NCBI GenBank assembly: GCA_032988165.1
Contig: JANTQF010000188.1
Coordinates: 1 to 64,000, forward strand
Length of the DNA: 64,000 nt
Direction of reading: 5' to 3'
Origin: Emmonsiellopsis sp. PD_33
Lineage: Eukaryota; Ascomycota; Eurotiomycetes; Onygenales; Ajellomycetaceae
Under the pieces are notes generated by a model, which did no database searches, was not told the DNA's origin, and saw only the letters and a program-made list of their open reading frames with translations. Shown here piece after piece: positions 1-11,496 of this stretch. How positions within the stretch are numbered: position 1 is the stretch's first letter; every line of letters starts with the position of its first letter. A program made the translations under genes and the position numbers.

Positions 1-118
1 GGGTGGTAGGGGTGGTAGGGGTGGTAGGGGTGGTAGGGGTGGTAGGGGTGGGCGGGGGCGGTAGGGGTGGGCGGGGGCGGTAGGGGTGGTAGGGGTGGTA
101 GGGGTGGTAGGGGTGGGG
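1..118. repeat. G-rich 9-base minisatellite at the window edge
   Basis: The stretch is built from a 9-base unit GGTGGTAGG, with variant blocks where GGGCGGGGGC replaces part of the unit. The G-rich strand is almost free of C and has closely spaced G runs. It starts at the first base of the window, so its real left limit is unknown. In one frame the unit would encode Gly-Gly-Arg repeats, but that frame meets TAG at 62-64. It is not the TTAGGG fungal telomere repeat. Confidence 0.85.
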
Positions 119-2166
119 CGGTGCAAGCCGAAAGCGAGCGAAGCGAGTGCATGAGGCTTGTCCTTGTTATAGATCTAGATTGGTTTCTTGTCGCATCCAT
201 AGTTTGACAGAGTGTGCAGCCCGATCATTCAGGGGTTAAGGGGTCAAGAGATACATATTTAGTATGGAAAATGTATTGCTGCCTCCTGGTTGTCAGACTT
301 CTTGTTGGTTTCTGTCACAGCAGGTAACTAATCCATTGTAGTCAGGATGGAAGAAGTCCATGGCTGCGAATGCAGATTTACCATGTATGCAGTGTCCCTG
401 ATAGCTTGGGGTGTCCACCAGAGGGTGGCTTTGCATGCTAAAGTTCTTTGAAACATGTCTAGTAGATTTCCCATATGCCATGCTGATGGCATTAAATTCT
501 TGGATATACCTAGGTATATTCGAGAATGGATACCTCCCAGCCTTAGACAGAGATATGCATATAGAAGATGTCGAGAACCGGGCATCATGATGGATACAAC
601 CAGCAACATTGCCAGGGTCCAATCTGCAGACCAGAGCAAGATCCAGGCTAGTCCCCGGGCGGTTGACTGTCAAAATGCCTGCTCGTGGGGCTATCTCAGA
701 AAACACCCTGATGAGCGGCAATAAATTATGCCTCTGTGGCTGTTTCACCTTGTGATAAGCAAACGATGACATCTGAATAGAGCCAGGCGATAAGAACCCT
801 CATTCTGCCGTCTGGGTTGCTTCTGGGATGGATCATGGCGTGGAAGGGAATTGTCTTCGTTGCGGCGGGGCATGGCGGGAGAGCGTTGGATGTAGTTATT
901 TACTACTAGTAGTAATTACCCAACTGGCTTGGCAGATGGGATATAAAATTGCAGAGTATCATCGTTCGGGATCTCGATGGCGATGGACGGGGAGAGGCTG
1001 GGCGTCGGGGCATTATTTTATTCACGGCTATTGTCAAGATGATAATCTGACATGCATCGTATCTATGGATAGTTATAGATCTGGGGAATGTGACAGCAGA
1101 AGATATGGATAAAGTTATCGGCACAATTTATAGATCGTGATTGATGCTTGATTATTGCGCATTCCATTTCCTTCGAGTGCCTGGATATTTTATTCGGCAT
1201 CTCACCCTTCTCCACGCTAAATAACCAGCTAGTTAACTAATAAACACGGGAGTTTTATTATTGTTTTGTCGATCGAATAACTACATCCTCGCTCGCCAGG
1301 GGATTATCACCACACCCGGCTTCAAGAACCCAAACTCGCGTATTCGCGTATTCCGAGCACCCGTATCTGGTGAGCCGGCCATCACACAGCATCCATGGAT
1401 GTCCCCCGGGCTGTTCGGTGTTGTTGCCAGCCAGTCCAGCCGTGAACTTGGCAAACTGTAACGTTTGACACAAGCTTCTCTGGAAGAGCCACTTGGAAGC
1501 TGGAAGCCCCCACCGCGACAAGCTGGGCCTGCGAGAAGGCTCTTCCAAGACTGCTGCAATGTCACCTTATCTCAACTCCGCCGTCCACAGGGATCCGCCC
1601 GCAGTTCGCTTGGGTTCCTTGCCATTCTCCAAACTCTGCGATAACAGCCCATTGGCCGGGCGGACCAAGAGTCGAGCCCCAGCCCATTAGCAGCTTGGCC
1701 TCGCTGGGAGAACAGGAGAACAGGAGAACAGGAGAACAGGAGAACAGGGCATGGATGGCTTGCAGTATCACTGTATCCTCGCCGGTGCTCTGGCCCTGGT
1801 CAGAATGCTTGATCGGGCCTTCGATTCGGGCACGCTTGTCCACAACAGGGAGGCTGACGGAAAATCCCATGGCACCTTGAAGAGGGGAAAGGCGTGAGCT
1901 GGGATGCATCATGCCGATGACAGCCTGCATAGCAGAAGGGATCTCGAAGCGGGGCGGGCAGCCCCGGTAATCATGTTGCAATCCCTGGATGGTTTCCCGC
2001 AATCCTCTGGCCAGCTCCCCAGCTCCAGCTCTATATAACCACGATGGGCCCGCTGGTTCCTCTGCTTTTTCTGTATGGTTTGACGTCCTGTTGAACCAAT
2101 TGACAACTTCTGGAATCAGTCAATCGCGGGTTGCCGACCCTGATTGCGGGAAATTCCTCTTTAATC
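119..2166. other. Spacer without a convincing gene; promoter of the downstream peptidase
   Basis: No reading frame here looks like a recognisable protein. The longest is on the minus strand at 293-772 (159 codons, ATG to stop). It has no motif I recognise and is noted only as a possible hypothetical gene. A perfect 8-base tandem repeat lies at 1709-1748. The last few hundred bases before 2167 should contain the dipeptidyl-peptidase promoter; the sequence CTATATAA at 2031-2038 is TATA-like. Confidence 0.5.
1709..1748. repeat. Perfect 8-base tandem repeat (AGAACAGG x5)
   Basis: Five exact copies of AGAACAGG stand in a row. The unit length is not a multiple of three and no gene model covers it, so it looks like a simple noncoding minisatellite. 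Confidence 0.9.
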
Positions 2167-4742
2167 ATGGCTATTCTTAGATGGCTGTCCGCCGCCGCGG
2201 TGCTGGTGTCGCCAGTGCTCGCGTTTACTCCCGAGTGAGCTTTGCCTTCTCTCTTCTACATTGCGTGCGGGAACTGGTGAAGGTGAAGCAGGAGCTCTAA
2301 TACATGATAATAGGCAACTGATCTCAGCTCCCCGAAGAGGCGAGGCAGTTCCCGATCCATCGGGGGTAAATATTGTCCCTTCCACATATACCCGTCATTG
2401 ACTTGTTCTGACACCAATCAATAGAAAGTCGCGTTCTTCCACGTCTCCCAGTATTCCTTCGAAACCCATTCATCGGCGAAAAATGAATGGGATCTGCTGG
2501 ATCTGAAGACTGGAGAAACCAGCCTCCTCACCGACGACAGCAACGTCTCAGAGCTCATCTGGCTGGGCGATAAGGCTAATAGCCTTTTGTACGTCAATGG
2601 CACGAACGCTGAAGTTCCAGGTGGTGTTGAGTTATGGATTACCAGCTTAAAGGACTTTTCAAAAGGGTAGGTTGCACTAAAACGCCCTAATTTCTGAGGA
2701 TGTGGCTGCTAATAGAAAGATTAGCCAAAAAGTCGCTTCTTTACCTGGTCCCCTCTCAGGCCTCAAGGCTGTAGTGACTAAGAAGGGAGATATCAACTTC
2801 CTGCTCTATGGCCAATCGACTGCCGATGGCGAGCTCTACAACCCAGAAGCGGCCGAGACCCCATTGAGCACCGCTCGCATTTACGATAGTCTCTACCCCC
2901 GTCACTGGGACGCTTGGTTGACCCCAGAGTTTAGTGCTGTGTTCTCTGGCACTCTGAAGAAGGGATATGGCAAGGCTTATACCTTTGATGGCACTCTTAA
3001 CAACCTTGTTGCCCCTATCAAACACGCCGAATCCCCAGTTCCAACATTTGGAGGTTCGTCCGACTACGACCTGTCCCCAGATGGAAAAACAGCTCTCTTC
3101 CTGAGCAAGGCCCCTGAACTGCCCAAGTCCAACTATACCACCAGCTACGTCTTTATTGGCCCCCACGATGGCTCTTCCACTTTCACACCGATCAACGGCC
3201 CCGATAGCCCCGGTACCCCTGAGGGCATTAAGGGTGCCTCTTCTAGCCCTGTTTTCTCCCCAGACGGAAAGAAGATCGCATATCTACAAATGGAGGATGA
3301 AATCTACGAATCTGACCGTAGAGTCGTCTATATCTATACCCTTGGTTCCAAGGAGACCACCAAAAGCCTCGTTACCGAGTGGGATAGATCACCCGACGCC
3401 ATCAAATGGATACCTAATGGAAAGGGCCTTTACCTTTCAGTCGAAGACGCCGGCTATGGCAGACTCTTCTCCCTCCCTCTCGATGCGGCTGACGACTACG
3501 TCCCTAAGAACTTCACTGACGATGGTGTCGCTTCCGCGTTCTATCCTGTCAAAGACTCTCTTCTCGTGTCCGGTACTGCCACCTACACTAGTATGAGATA
3601 CTTTCTTGCCGGTCCTAAGAAGGAGACCAAGGTCTTGTTCTCTGCAAATGAAGTTGACCCAGAGTTGGAAGGCCTGGGTCCTGAAATTAGGGAGGAGTTC
3701 TATTACGAGGGTAACTGGACCAAGGTTCGTGAAATTGAAATATGTTGTGGTTAGGGTCGATTGGTCACTAACCATGCGGTAGATTCACGCCTGGATCGTC
3801 AAGCCAAAGGGTTTCGATCCTAGCAAGAAATATCCTCTTGCCTACCTGATCCATGGTGGCCCCCAAGGCTCCTGGGCTGATTCGTGGAGCACCAGATGGA
3901 ACCCCAAGGTCTGGGCTGATCAGGGCTACGTGGTTGTGGCCCCCAATCCAACTGGTAGCACCGGATTCGGTGATGAGCTTTGTGATAGAATCCAAAACAA
4001 CTGGGGTATGTTACCGTTCTATTATCGGCCCTTCAAAAATGAACTCCTCTAACAATTCCCCCCCATTCTAGGCGGATCTCCCTACTACGACATCGTCAAG
4101 GGCTGGGAACATATCCGGGACAACATTGACTACATCGACACTGACAACAGCGTCCTTGCCGGAGCCAGTTACGGCGGTTACATGGCCAACTGGATCCAAG
4201 GCATGCCCTTCGGCCGAAAGCTCAAGGCCATCGTCTCCCACGACGGCACCTTCATTGCCGAAGCCAAGGTCGCCACGGACGAGCTGTGGTTCATCCAGCG
4301 TGAAGTACGTTTATAACCATCCATCCACAAACACACTTATCCCCATTTCGAAATGATTCCCCCAAGCTAACCCCCCTTTTCCACATCACAGTTCAACGGC
4401 ACCCTCTGGGACAGCCGCGAAAACTACGAACGCTTCGACCCGGGCGCGTCCGAGAACATCCTCCAATTCGCCACGCCGCAGCTCGTAATCCACAACGACC
4501 TGGACTTCCGCCTGGCCGTCTCCGAGGGGCTGGCGCTTTTCAACGTCCTCCAGGAGCGCGGGGTGCCTAGCCGCTTCCTCAACTTCCCCGATGAGAACCA
4601 TTGGGTGCTGAACCAGGAGAATAGCCTCGTGTGGCACCAGCAGGCCCTGGGCTGGATTAATAAGTATTCGGGTATTGCGGAGAGTAACCCGGATGCGGTG
4701 AAGTTGAGTGATACTGTTGTGCCGGTTGTGGATATTGATTGA
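2167..4742 (+). CDS. dpp5: Secreted dipeptidyl-peptidase V (S9 prolyl-oligopeptidase family)
   Basis: This enzyme releases X-Ala, His-Ser and Ser-Tyr type dipeptides from peptides outside the cell. I read seven exons: 2167-2234, 2314-2365, 2425-2666, 2725-3724, 3783-4005, 4072-4304 and 4392-4742, all with GT-AG junctions in phase, giving 722 residues. That is close to the roughly 720 usual for Aspergillus DppV. The start gives a signal peptide (MAILRWLSAAAVLVSPVLA) just before FTPEQLISAPRRGEAVPDPSG, a family hallmark. The N-terminal two thirds should form the beta-propeller. The C-terminal alpha/beta-hydrolase domain carries the catalytic triad: Ser in GASYGGYM, Asp in HNDLDFR and His in DENHW. 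N-glycosylation sequons such as NGT and NWT fit secretion. The first codons of exon 4 are set by the junction GG|C, which restores frame. The closest alternative would be another S9C peptidase, but the overall match to DppV is strong. Confidence 0.95.
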
Positions 4743-5994
4743 TTAGTTTGGTTATAACTTGATGAGATGGGGTGGATGGGGGTGGGTGTATTGCCTACTT
4801 GGGTAGAGAGATTTTTTTTTTCTCTTTTGTAAATACAATTAGTATTAATCACATACCTATCTATCTATTCACTATACTTGAGCTTTGCTGGGAAGTGGAA
4901 GTCAGTAATCCTTTTATTTGTTCGATTCATCTCCCTCCCTCCCCTCTCTTTCTTCCCCCCTCTAAAGCTCCTAACCATGAGACTACCCACAAAGACAAAC
5001 TAATCTAGTTATTTTTATACTTCATCAGCAAGGAACCTGCATGATTTATTGGTCCACATCAGCTCTATGGCCATTTAAAGCTTGCCTGAGTCCTGACAGT
5101 AAATAAATAAATAAATACATCCCTCACACACTCCCTCAAAACCCTCTCACTCTATCTGCAAGAATCATCTTGGGGGGGTGGGGAGGGGTGGTATGTACAT
5201 TGCAACTTGGGTTATCAGGATTCACAAGACAGTGGATGGATGAATGAATGAATGAATGAATGCACTTTTGGGGTTACATAAATTGAAGTGGAGCAATCAG
5301 GTTGGTCAAGTTAATACACTATGTATAGCATAACATAGCAAACAGTAGCATGATGAGTGTATCTAGATGGGCGATATCATCACTCTCACTCCCACGGTAG
5401 GTTGGTTGGTTTGGTTTGGTTAGTATGGGGAAAAAAGGGGGCGGAGATGAGCCATGAATGACAATCAATACATGGAGCATACCTACGCAAAGTGGAAGAA
5501 ATCTCACGAATGAGATGAGATGATAGCTCGACATCGGTGTGAGCAAGGAGAAGAAAATATAGATGGATGTGTAGAGTACATTACATTACATACATGCCAC
5601 TTATGATAGGCGAGTATTTTTCTATCTGACGGGGTATTTAGAACGCAATGACGATTCCCTAGGTGTTACATGTACTTAAAGGCGGGATTAGATAGAGGGA
5701 GCGAGGAAAAGATGCCGTACACTCAGCAGGAGGGATGGTATTATTTATCTGGGATCACCCCAGCCCGGTCTCAGCAAGTTATCCTGTCCCTCTGGCAGAA
5801 AAGCGGGAAGTAGAATGTGCAAATCCTCTCACACTGGATGCTCTTTTCCACCCCCCCTCGTCAGGAGCGGACCAAGGTCCCCAGACAAAAACGCAACCGC
5901 AGCACAAAAATCAAAGGGGGAAAAGAACTTAAATAAAACCACCCGCTATATAATAAAATCAACCAATCAAATTAACAAAACAAAAACCCCTAAC
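4743..5994. other. Convergent intergenic region with short tandem repeats
   Basis: This lies between two genes that converge on it, so it holds their 3' ends. It is rich in simple sequence: (AAAT)n near 5098-5117, (TGAA)n at 5241-5262, a G7 tract near 5172 and pyrimidine-rich runs. No coding frame is convincing. Confidence 0.6.
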
Positions 5995-8165
5995 CTAACC
6001 CGACGGCCCCCCAGGCCTCGGGCTCCCAGTGGCCTTCTTATTAACTAGTCCAGCAAAGAAACTAGCAAGCGCCTGGTTCTGCATCTTGTCGTCACCCGCG
6101 CCACCGCTGCCCGGTGACGTGGTAGGCGTTTGCGGGCCGGCGGTGTCCTTGCGGACGGGGGTGCGGTTTGCTTCTCGTTCCTGTTATTTTACAACGGAGT
6201 TAGCGCACGGGGGAAACGGCAGTTTATCCAAAACCAAAGGGAGATAGATAGGTGGGAAAGTAATCGTCTTTTCCATATTCCAAATCACTCTTACCTTCAA
6301 TTTCCTCAGCATGTCATCTGCATCAACCTGAATACCTCCCATATTAAACTGCACGGGCCCAATATGTTCATTGACCCGCGACGGCTCGTCGATGGACGAC
6401 ATCATCCCGTCGGACGACGCAGACTCCTTCAGCAACCCGCCCTTGCGCAGCTGCTTATCTCGCGTCTCGTCTTCCTCCTTGAGCTGTTCGAGAACCGCCA
6501 GTTGATCTGATAGGAACGATTGCATGTCGCGCGTCTCGATTTCGATGCCCTGCTGTTGGCTGCCTGCTTGACCAGGCCGCGCGATGGAGGTATCGCGTTT
6601 TGGGTCTTGGATGGTTTGTTCGTAGATGAGTGTCGCACTGCTGCCGTCCTCGGGCTCTTCTTCGGGTTCCTCCTGTTGGGGCGGTTGTGAGGGCTCGCCA
6701 TCGGCTGCTGTTGGGTTGACCTGGGCCTCGGTGATTCCGCGGAAGGGCTTTGGTTTGTCTTGGATCTCGATTGACCAGCCAGTGCCCACTCCTTCGATGT
6801 CGAAGCCTTCTCTGATAATGCGTATTTTGCCCCATGAGTCCCAGTTTGAGGGGACGAGGATCTTATCACGGTCTATGACGTTGTGTTTGAGGGATTGCTT
6901 TTTCAACAAAGAATGGATTCCGAGAGAGGAGTGGACGAGGCTTTGAAGGGAATTAGCGAGGAAGGGGGTGGTGTAGATGAGTGAAGCGCCGTCTGTGTGG
7001 AAGTATATGGGTTAGCACGGCCAAAAGTCATCTGATGATGGGGCAGGAAAGGATAGGACCTCTTACGTTTCAACAAAATAGTTCTCATGAACTGCAGGAT
7101 AAAGTCGAACTCCTCCTCACGCCAACCGTGCTCTTTCTCTAATTTCTCAATCTTCTCCGCCTAAGGTTCAGATAGTAGGATTAGCAAGTGTAATTATAAA
7201 ATAAAATCGGGCAAAGGACTCATATCAAATCCACATACCCCTTGACAAACGACACACATCGGAATCCCCAACCCTTCATCCCATTCGCCCGGGCCAAGGG
7301 GTATCGTAACAGGCCCACCAGAAGACATCCCCCCTCCAGCGGAGGATGACGGGTCCCCACCCCTCTTATGGTCCCGCCATTCCGTCATAACCTCCTCCAT
7401 AACCACCTTAGTTTCGTCATCCAGCGAGATAAGGACAGAGCGTAGCAGTCGAATCCATTCTCGTAGTTGTCGAACCCACGACCAGGGACTCTCCCAGTCC
7501 AGGAGAATTACTATCAACGTCTCTGGTACGGATTTGGGGTTTAGGAGTGGTTTGAGGAGCGGTGCGAATGATGAGGAGGGTTCCGAGAGCAGGTAGATGG
7601 AGACTCGGGCGAGTATGTCTACACCAGATTGTTGGTTAGGTATGGATTGGCGAAGGTATATCATAAGGGTAAAGAGGAGTAACAATCACGCACCTTCTTG
7701 GTCGGCATCCAAGACATCCTGATACGTATATCCAAGCGCAAACTGATTCGCAATGGGCGGCGGTCTCCCCTTGCGCCGGTCAGATAGTCCCCGAGGATCT
7801 GATGGGTCGGACGATAATGTCTCCAAAAACTCGCGCTGGCTATCAGGTGTGCCTCCTAAAACACATTCAAGATAGACGGATCAGTAAAACAAAATCTCGA
7901 TGCACATTAATCTCTGGCAACGGGGGCAGTCCCCTATTCTCATAGCACAGCGGACAACCACCCGACCAGCGCCCAGAGATGAAGAGGACAAACACGCACC
8001 CAAAACCAGCAAATTCTTCTCCGGCAGCCGTTTCCCACTGGCTACTCCATCCAGCATAGACGACCATATATTCTTCTTTGCGCCATCCTTGCTCGATGGC
8101 CTGCTGCCGGATTTGGGGCCGGAGTTCTGGCTCAGCATCGATGACCGTTGTCCGATTCCTACCAT
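5995..8165 (-). CDS. Cytoplasmic dynein light intermediate chain (DLIC)
   Basis: This subunit links the dynein heavy chain to cargo adaptors; in hyphae it supports nuclear positioning and endosome transport. Six exons read on the minus strand: 8165-8000, 7855-7694, 7618-7239, 7160-7067, 6992-6295 and 6180-5995, giving 561 residues. The Ras-like fold begins with NLLVLGGTPDSQREFLETL (about residues 50-67). It continues through YQDVLDADQEDILARVSIY, LDWESPWSWVRQLREW, HGWREEEFDFILQFMRTILL and SLLKKQSLKHNVIDRDKILV, all typical of DLICs. The C-terminal third is low-complexity and acidic (EEPEEEPEDG). It ends in the adaptor-binding type helix NQALASFFAGLVNKK, which matches the conserved LIC effector-binding helix. 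The P-loop region has no GKT, so nucleotide binding by a normal Walker A is unlikely. A read-through frame past 6295 exists but is replaced by a spliced exon whose residues fit the family. Confidence 0.92.
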
Positions 8166-8717
8166 GTTGACGACACCATGCCAGCCTTCCGGAGGGCTAG
8201 CGGACGCAATAGAGGGGGGAGTTTGTAGCTACCGGGAGCTGTTGGGGGTTGGCTCCGGTTGACGGGAGAGGTGGAGGGAGGGAGGGAAATTGGATGGCGT
8301 GGAATGGACGAAGTGGACGGGTTAGACGAATGGATTATTTATCCCATTGGCATCCCTTGTCTGCCGGTGCAAGTAGAACAGGGAGGAATAGAGCGGAGAG
8401 CGCAGGCTGTCGTAAATGAATATAAAGAATAAATACTCGGACTGTTCCTGGGGATGAAGTAAGTAAACAAAGTCCAGAGAAGGTTCAACTTTCCCCTGGT
8501 TGATGTCACGCGTTTTTTCGCCGCATCCAACTTCAACTCCAACCTCTGCAGAATCAATATTTATTTACAACCACTTTTGAACTGCACCCCAGCGCAGCTT
8601 TACTGCTGCTTCAAGCTCTTTATTGACATTCCCTACTACTACCCTATACTAATACCCCCTTGCACGAGTTTAATCCTCTGAGCGCAATCTCTCCGCCGCC
8701 CGCGAGCACCATCCACC
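8166..8717. other. Bidirectional promoter region (dynein chain / Ist3)
   Basis: The dynein light intermediate chain and the Ist3 gene diverge from this 552-base spacer, so it should carry both promoters. A TATTTATT stretch occurs near 8558-8572 and CT-rich sequence precedes the Ist3 start. No reading frame stands out. Confidence 0.55.
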
Positions 8718-9636
8718 ATGAATGCGATCCGCCAGGTGCAAGCTCTAAACAAACAAGAGCTTGAAAACGCAGTGTAATTAATCCCCCCCTCTCTCCTCCT
8801 CACCTGCACATAAGCTAACACCAACCCAACCCAGCCCCCCCGAAGCCTCCTGGCACGCCGACTACCGCGACACGGCCTACATCTACATCGGCTCGCTCCC
8901 CTACGAGCTCAGCGAAGGCGACATCCTCACAATCTTCTCGCAGTACGGCGAGCCTGTGCATCTTAATCTGGTGCGCGACAAGGAAACGGGCAAGAGTAAA
9001 GGGTTTGCGTTTTTGAAGTATGAGGATCAGCGCAGTACGGATCTCGCGGTTGATAATTTGGGGGGCGCGAGTGTATTGGGGAGGCTGATAAGGGTGGATC
9101 ATGTTAGGTATAAAAGGAGGGAGGAGGAGGGGGGGGAGGATAATTTGAGGGGGGCGGAGGGGGGTGGAGGGGATAAGGGGACGGAGAGTGAGGGGGAGGG
9201 GGAGGGCGAAGAGGAGGGGAAGGGGGGACGGCGGAGGGAGGAGAGGCGGGAAAAGGAGCGCGAGCGGGAACGGCAGAGGCCATTGTTGAGGGAGGAGAGG
9301 GAGCTGCAGAAGCTTATTGATGAGCATGATGAGGAGGATCCGATGAAGGAGTATTTGATCCAGGAGAAGAAGGAGGAGGTTGCGCGGGCGCTTGAGCAGG
9401 CGGGTACTTCTAGAAAAGAGCGCGGGGATGGGTCAGAGAGGGATAGGGATAGAGGGGAGAGGAGTCGTCATCGCCATCGTCATCACCATAGGAGACATCG
9501 GGAGGATCGGTCGTTTTCTCCTGACAATAAACGGTCTTCGAGACGGGAGAGATCGCGGTCACGGGAGAGGGAGAGGGAGAGGGAGAGAGACAGGAAATAT
9601 GAGAGAAGTGATAGGGATAGAAGGGATCGCAGATGA
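8718..9636 (+). CDS. ist3: Ist3/Snu17-type RRM protein of the RES complex (RBMX2-like)
   Basis: With Bud13 and Pml1 this protein forms the RES complex, which binds the activated spliceosome and helps nuclear retention and splicing of pre-mRNA. Two exons, 8718-8773 and 8835-9636, give 285 residues; the junction codon GT|C restores frame into PPEASWHADYRDTAYIYIGSL. One RRM spans about residues 33-111, with RNP2 YIYIGSL and RNP1 KGFAFLKY. The N-terminal sequence INxLNxxE-like (MNAIRQVQALNKQELE) and the WHxxYRDTAYIYIG lead-in are diagnostic of Ist3/RBMX2. After the RRM the protein is extremely Glu/Gly/Arg-rich and ends in an Arg-Asp/Arg-Glu/Arg-Ser tail, much longer than the compact yeast Snu17. 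The tail is coded almost entirely by purines on the plus strand. The start has a good context (CCACCATGA). Confidence 0.9.
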
Positions 9637-10059
9637 GAGTGTCATTTTTCATTTTTTCATCTCTTTCCTAGATCTGGATTATGATATTCTAGGGCTGGCC
9701 AAGGAAAGGGTACATCTCTGCCAGCTTGTGGCTAGAGTTACTATCCAATATCAAGCAAAGGTGCTGTTCGACCTAACAAAATCCAAGGCCAACGCTGCGA
9801 GCGATTCCGAAATCATATCCACCCGACTGGAAGGGGGCAACTCGCCGCCTTACGCCTCTATCTATGCCTTGGGCCGACGAGAGAGGGTTTCAGACCAGAT
9901 ACCCATAGATGAATGGAAAGGCATTCAATACCGTTCAGCCAGGGTCAATACCATGAGCCGTCACCGGTCCAAAGGGGCAAGCAAGCCAAATCCTCCTCTC
10001 GGTTTCTCTAGAGCTGTGGAGTGATGTATCAAGAAGCATCCTGAAAGATATCACGACTT
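9637..10059. other. Convergent 3' region between ist3 and hsv2
   Basis: The two flanking genes run toward each other and leave 423 bases for both 3' ends. A plus-strand open frame crosses from within ist3 to 10024, but it is out of frame with the RRM protein and looks like chance. Confidence 0.55.
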
Positions 10060-11496
10060 TCAACCGCCAAGAAACCGTTTCCACCCCTCTCTTACACAAA
10101 ACCGTTTCCCATCATGAGCCTGCCCGATCACAAACCGTTCCCACCTCCCTTCTTTCCCCGCGCTGATCACCAGCAAGGAGGTTTCACCCGTCCATCCAAT
10201 AACCCCCTTGGACGGCCTCCCAAACGCAGCCCCGAGCGGAGGCAGATACGTTGAACCGAGCGGTCCTTCATCACCAATCTCGAAAGGGGCGCTCGCGAAC
10301 GAATAAATGTCGGAAAACATGCGGGGAAGAAGAGGTAGTTTACCCAAGATGCCCCATTTTTGATTTGCGCCTTCGGGCGGCGCGGAGGAGTTGCCTGCGT
10401 GCGGGAGGTCGAAGATGTGCAGGGTTGATTTATCCGATGTTACAGCCAGGAGAGTGTTTGAAGGCGAAATGGCCAGGGAGAATATTTGTGCATAGTCTAC
10501 TCCCCGCCGTAGCTCGGCCATTCGGGCGCAGTTGGTTGTTGCAAATACCCGAATCAGGGTCCCCTGTTCATCTATGGTTTAGTTTTTGTTCCCAAATACA
10601 TACATACGCATTTTTCCAAACTCACCGTCTCACCCGCCGTGGCCAGAACCTCCCCATTCGGACTCAAATCGATAGCCCTCAATGGCGAGCTGTGCGCCGG
10701 AATGATACTGACATTCCCCGTCTCCAGCTCAACTAGCTGAACCTGTCCAGGCGATCTGCCAGGGAACGCCAGAAGCTTGGTGCCCAAGCACACTAAACCA
10801 TGGGGGTTGTCTGCCGTTTCAAAAACAGACAGCTTCTTAGGCGGGATAGAGAATGCGAAGATGTGGATGCTGTTGTGCAGCGCAACGACGATGCGGGATT
10901 TGGAGAGCCGGACACGCAGGACAGAGGTGCGGAATTCCAACGTGATGACGGCGCGTTGCTTTGCATCGTCCCAGATGATCAACTTCAGGGTTGATTTTGT
11001 TAATAATGAGCTTTTATATTATTTGTCGATGTATGATAAATTTAAGAAAATCTTTTAGAAGCGGAGATTGATACGCACTTTATTCTGAGGGAACATTGGT
11101 TTCCGACCTCCGCCCACCAGAGCTAGATAATTGGCCTGGCCAAGCATTTCGACCACGCCGATTCCCGCGTTGAAATCTACATGGTTTTAGCTGAATATCA
11201 GTAACACAGACCAATAAATACAGGGGATACAAGAAACATAGCGCGCATTCATTTTCAAAGAGGGACATATAAATGTATCTAAATTCTCACCTCTTGACAC
11301 CTTGAGCTCGCATGGCTCGGAGTTGAAGACTAGATAAGACGTTAGCTGCGTGCAGGGATGCATGCTCGATCGAAGATCGCTACGTACTGCAGAAGCCGGA
11401 GTCGAGGCCGACGGCGAAGGAGGAGATGTCACTGTTGAACGCGGCGGAGTGCGACACGGGGCCGGTTGAGGTGTCTATGACCTGGCGGGTATTCAT
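10060..11496 (-). CDS. hsv2: PROPPIN phosphoinositide-binding WD40 protein, Hsv2/WIPI3-4 type
   Basis: PROPPINs are seven-bladed propellers that bind PI3P and PI(3,5)P2 on endosomes, vacuoles and autophagic membranes; Hsv2 acts in piecemeal microautophagy of the nucleus. Five exons on the minus strand (11496-11388, 11329-11291, 11176-11079, 10982-10634, 10571-10060) give 368 residues. Family signatures are DSGFCIFNSEPCELKVSRDF, the blade LIIWDD, HSSPLRAIDLSPNGEVLATA and GTLIRVF. The lipid-binding motif at residues 219-222 is LRRG rather than the usual FRRG. The exon 4 donor is taken at 10633: it joins as ATA-D-EQGTLIRVF, the expected PROPPIN blade, whereas a second GTGAG eight bases downstream breaks the frame. 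The alternatives within the family are Atg18 and Atg21. The length, the missing long loop and the N-terminus favour Hsv2. Confidence 0.88.

Noticed and set aside
1..118. Telomere repeat at the left edge
   Set aside because: The unit is GGTGGTAGG, not TTAGGG, and it is interspersed with GGGCGGGGGC variants.
6184..6294. Continuation of the dynein chain frame to a stop at 6184
   Set aside because: It reads through an intron (GTAAGA donor at 6294); the spliced exon at 6180-5995 restores the expected C-terminal helix.
9380..10024. 214-codon plus-strand frame overlapping the end of ist3
   Set aside because: It is out of frame with the RRM protein, begins inside its RD tail and shows no recognisable sequence after the stop of ist3.
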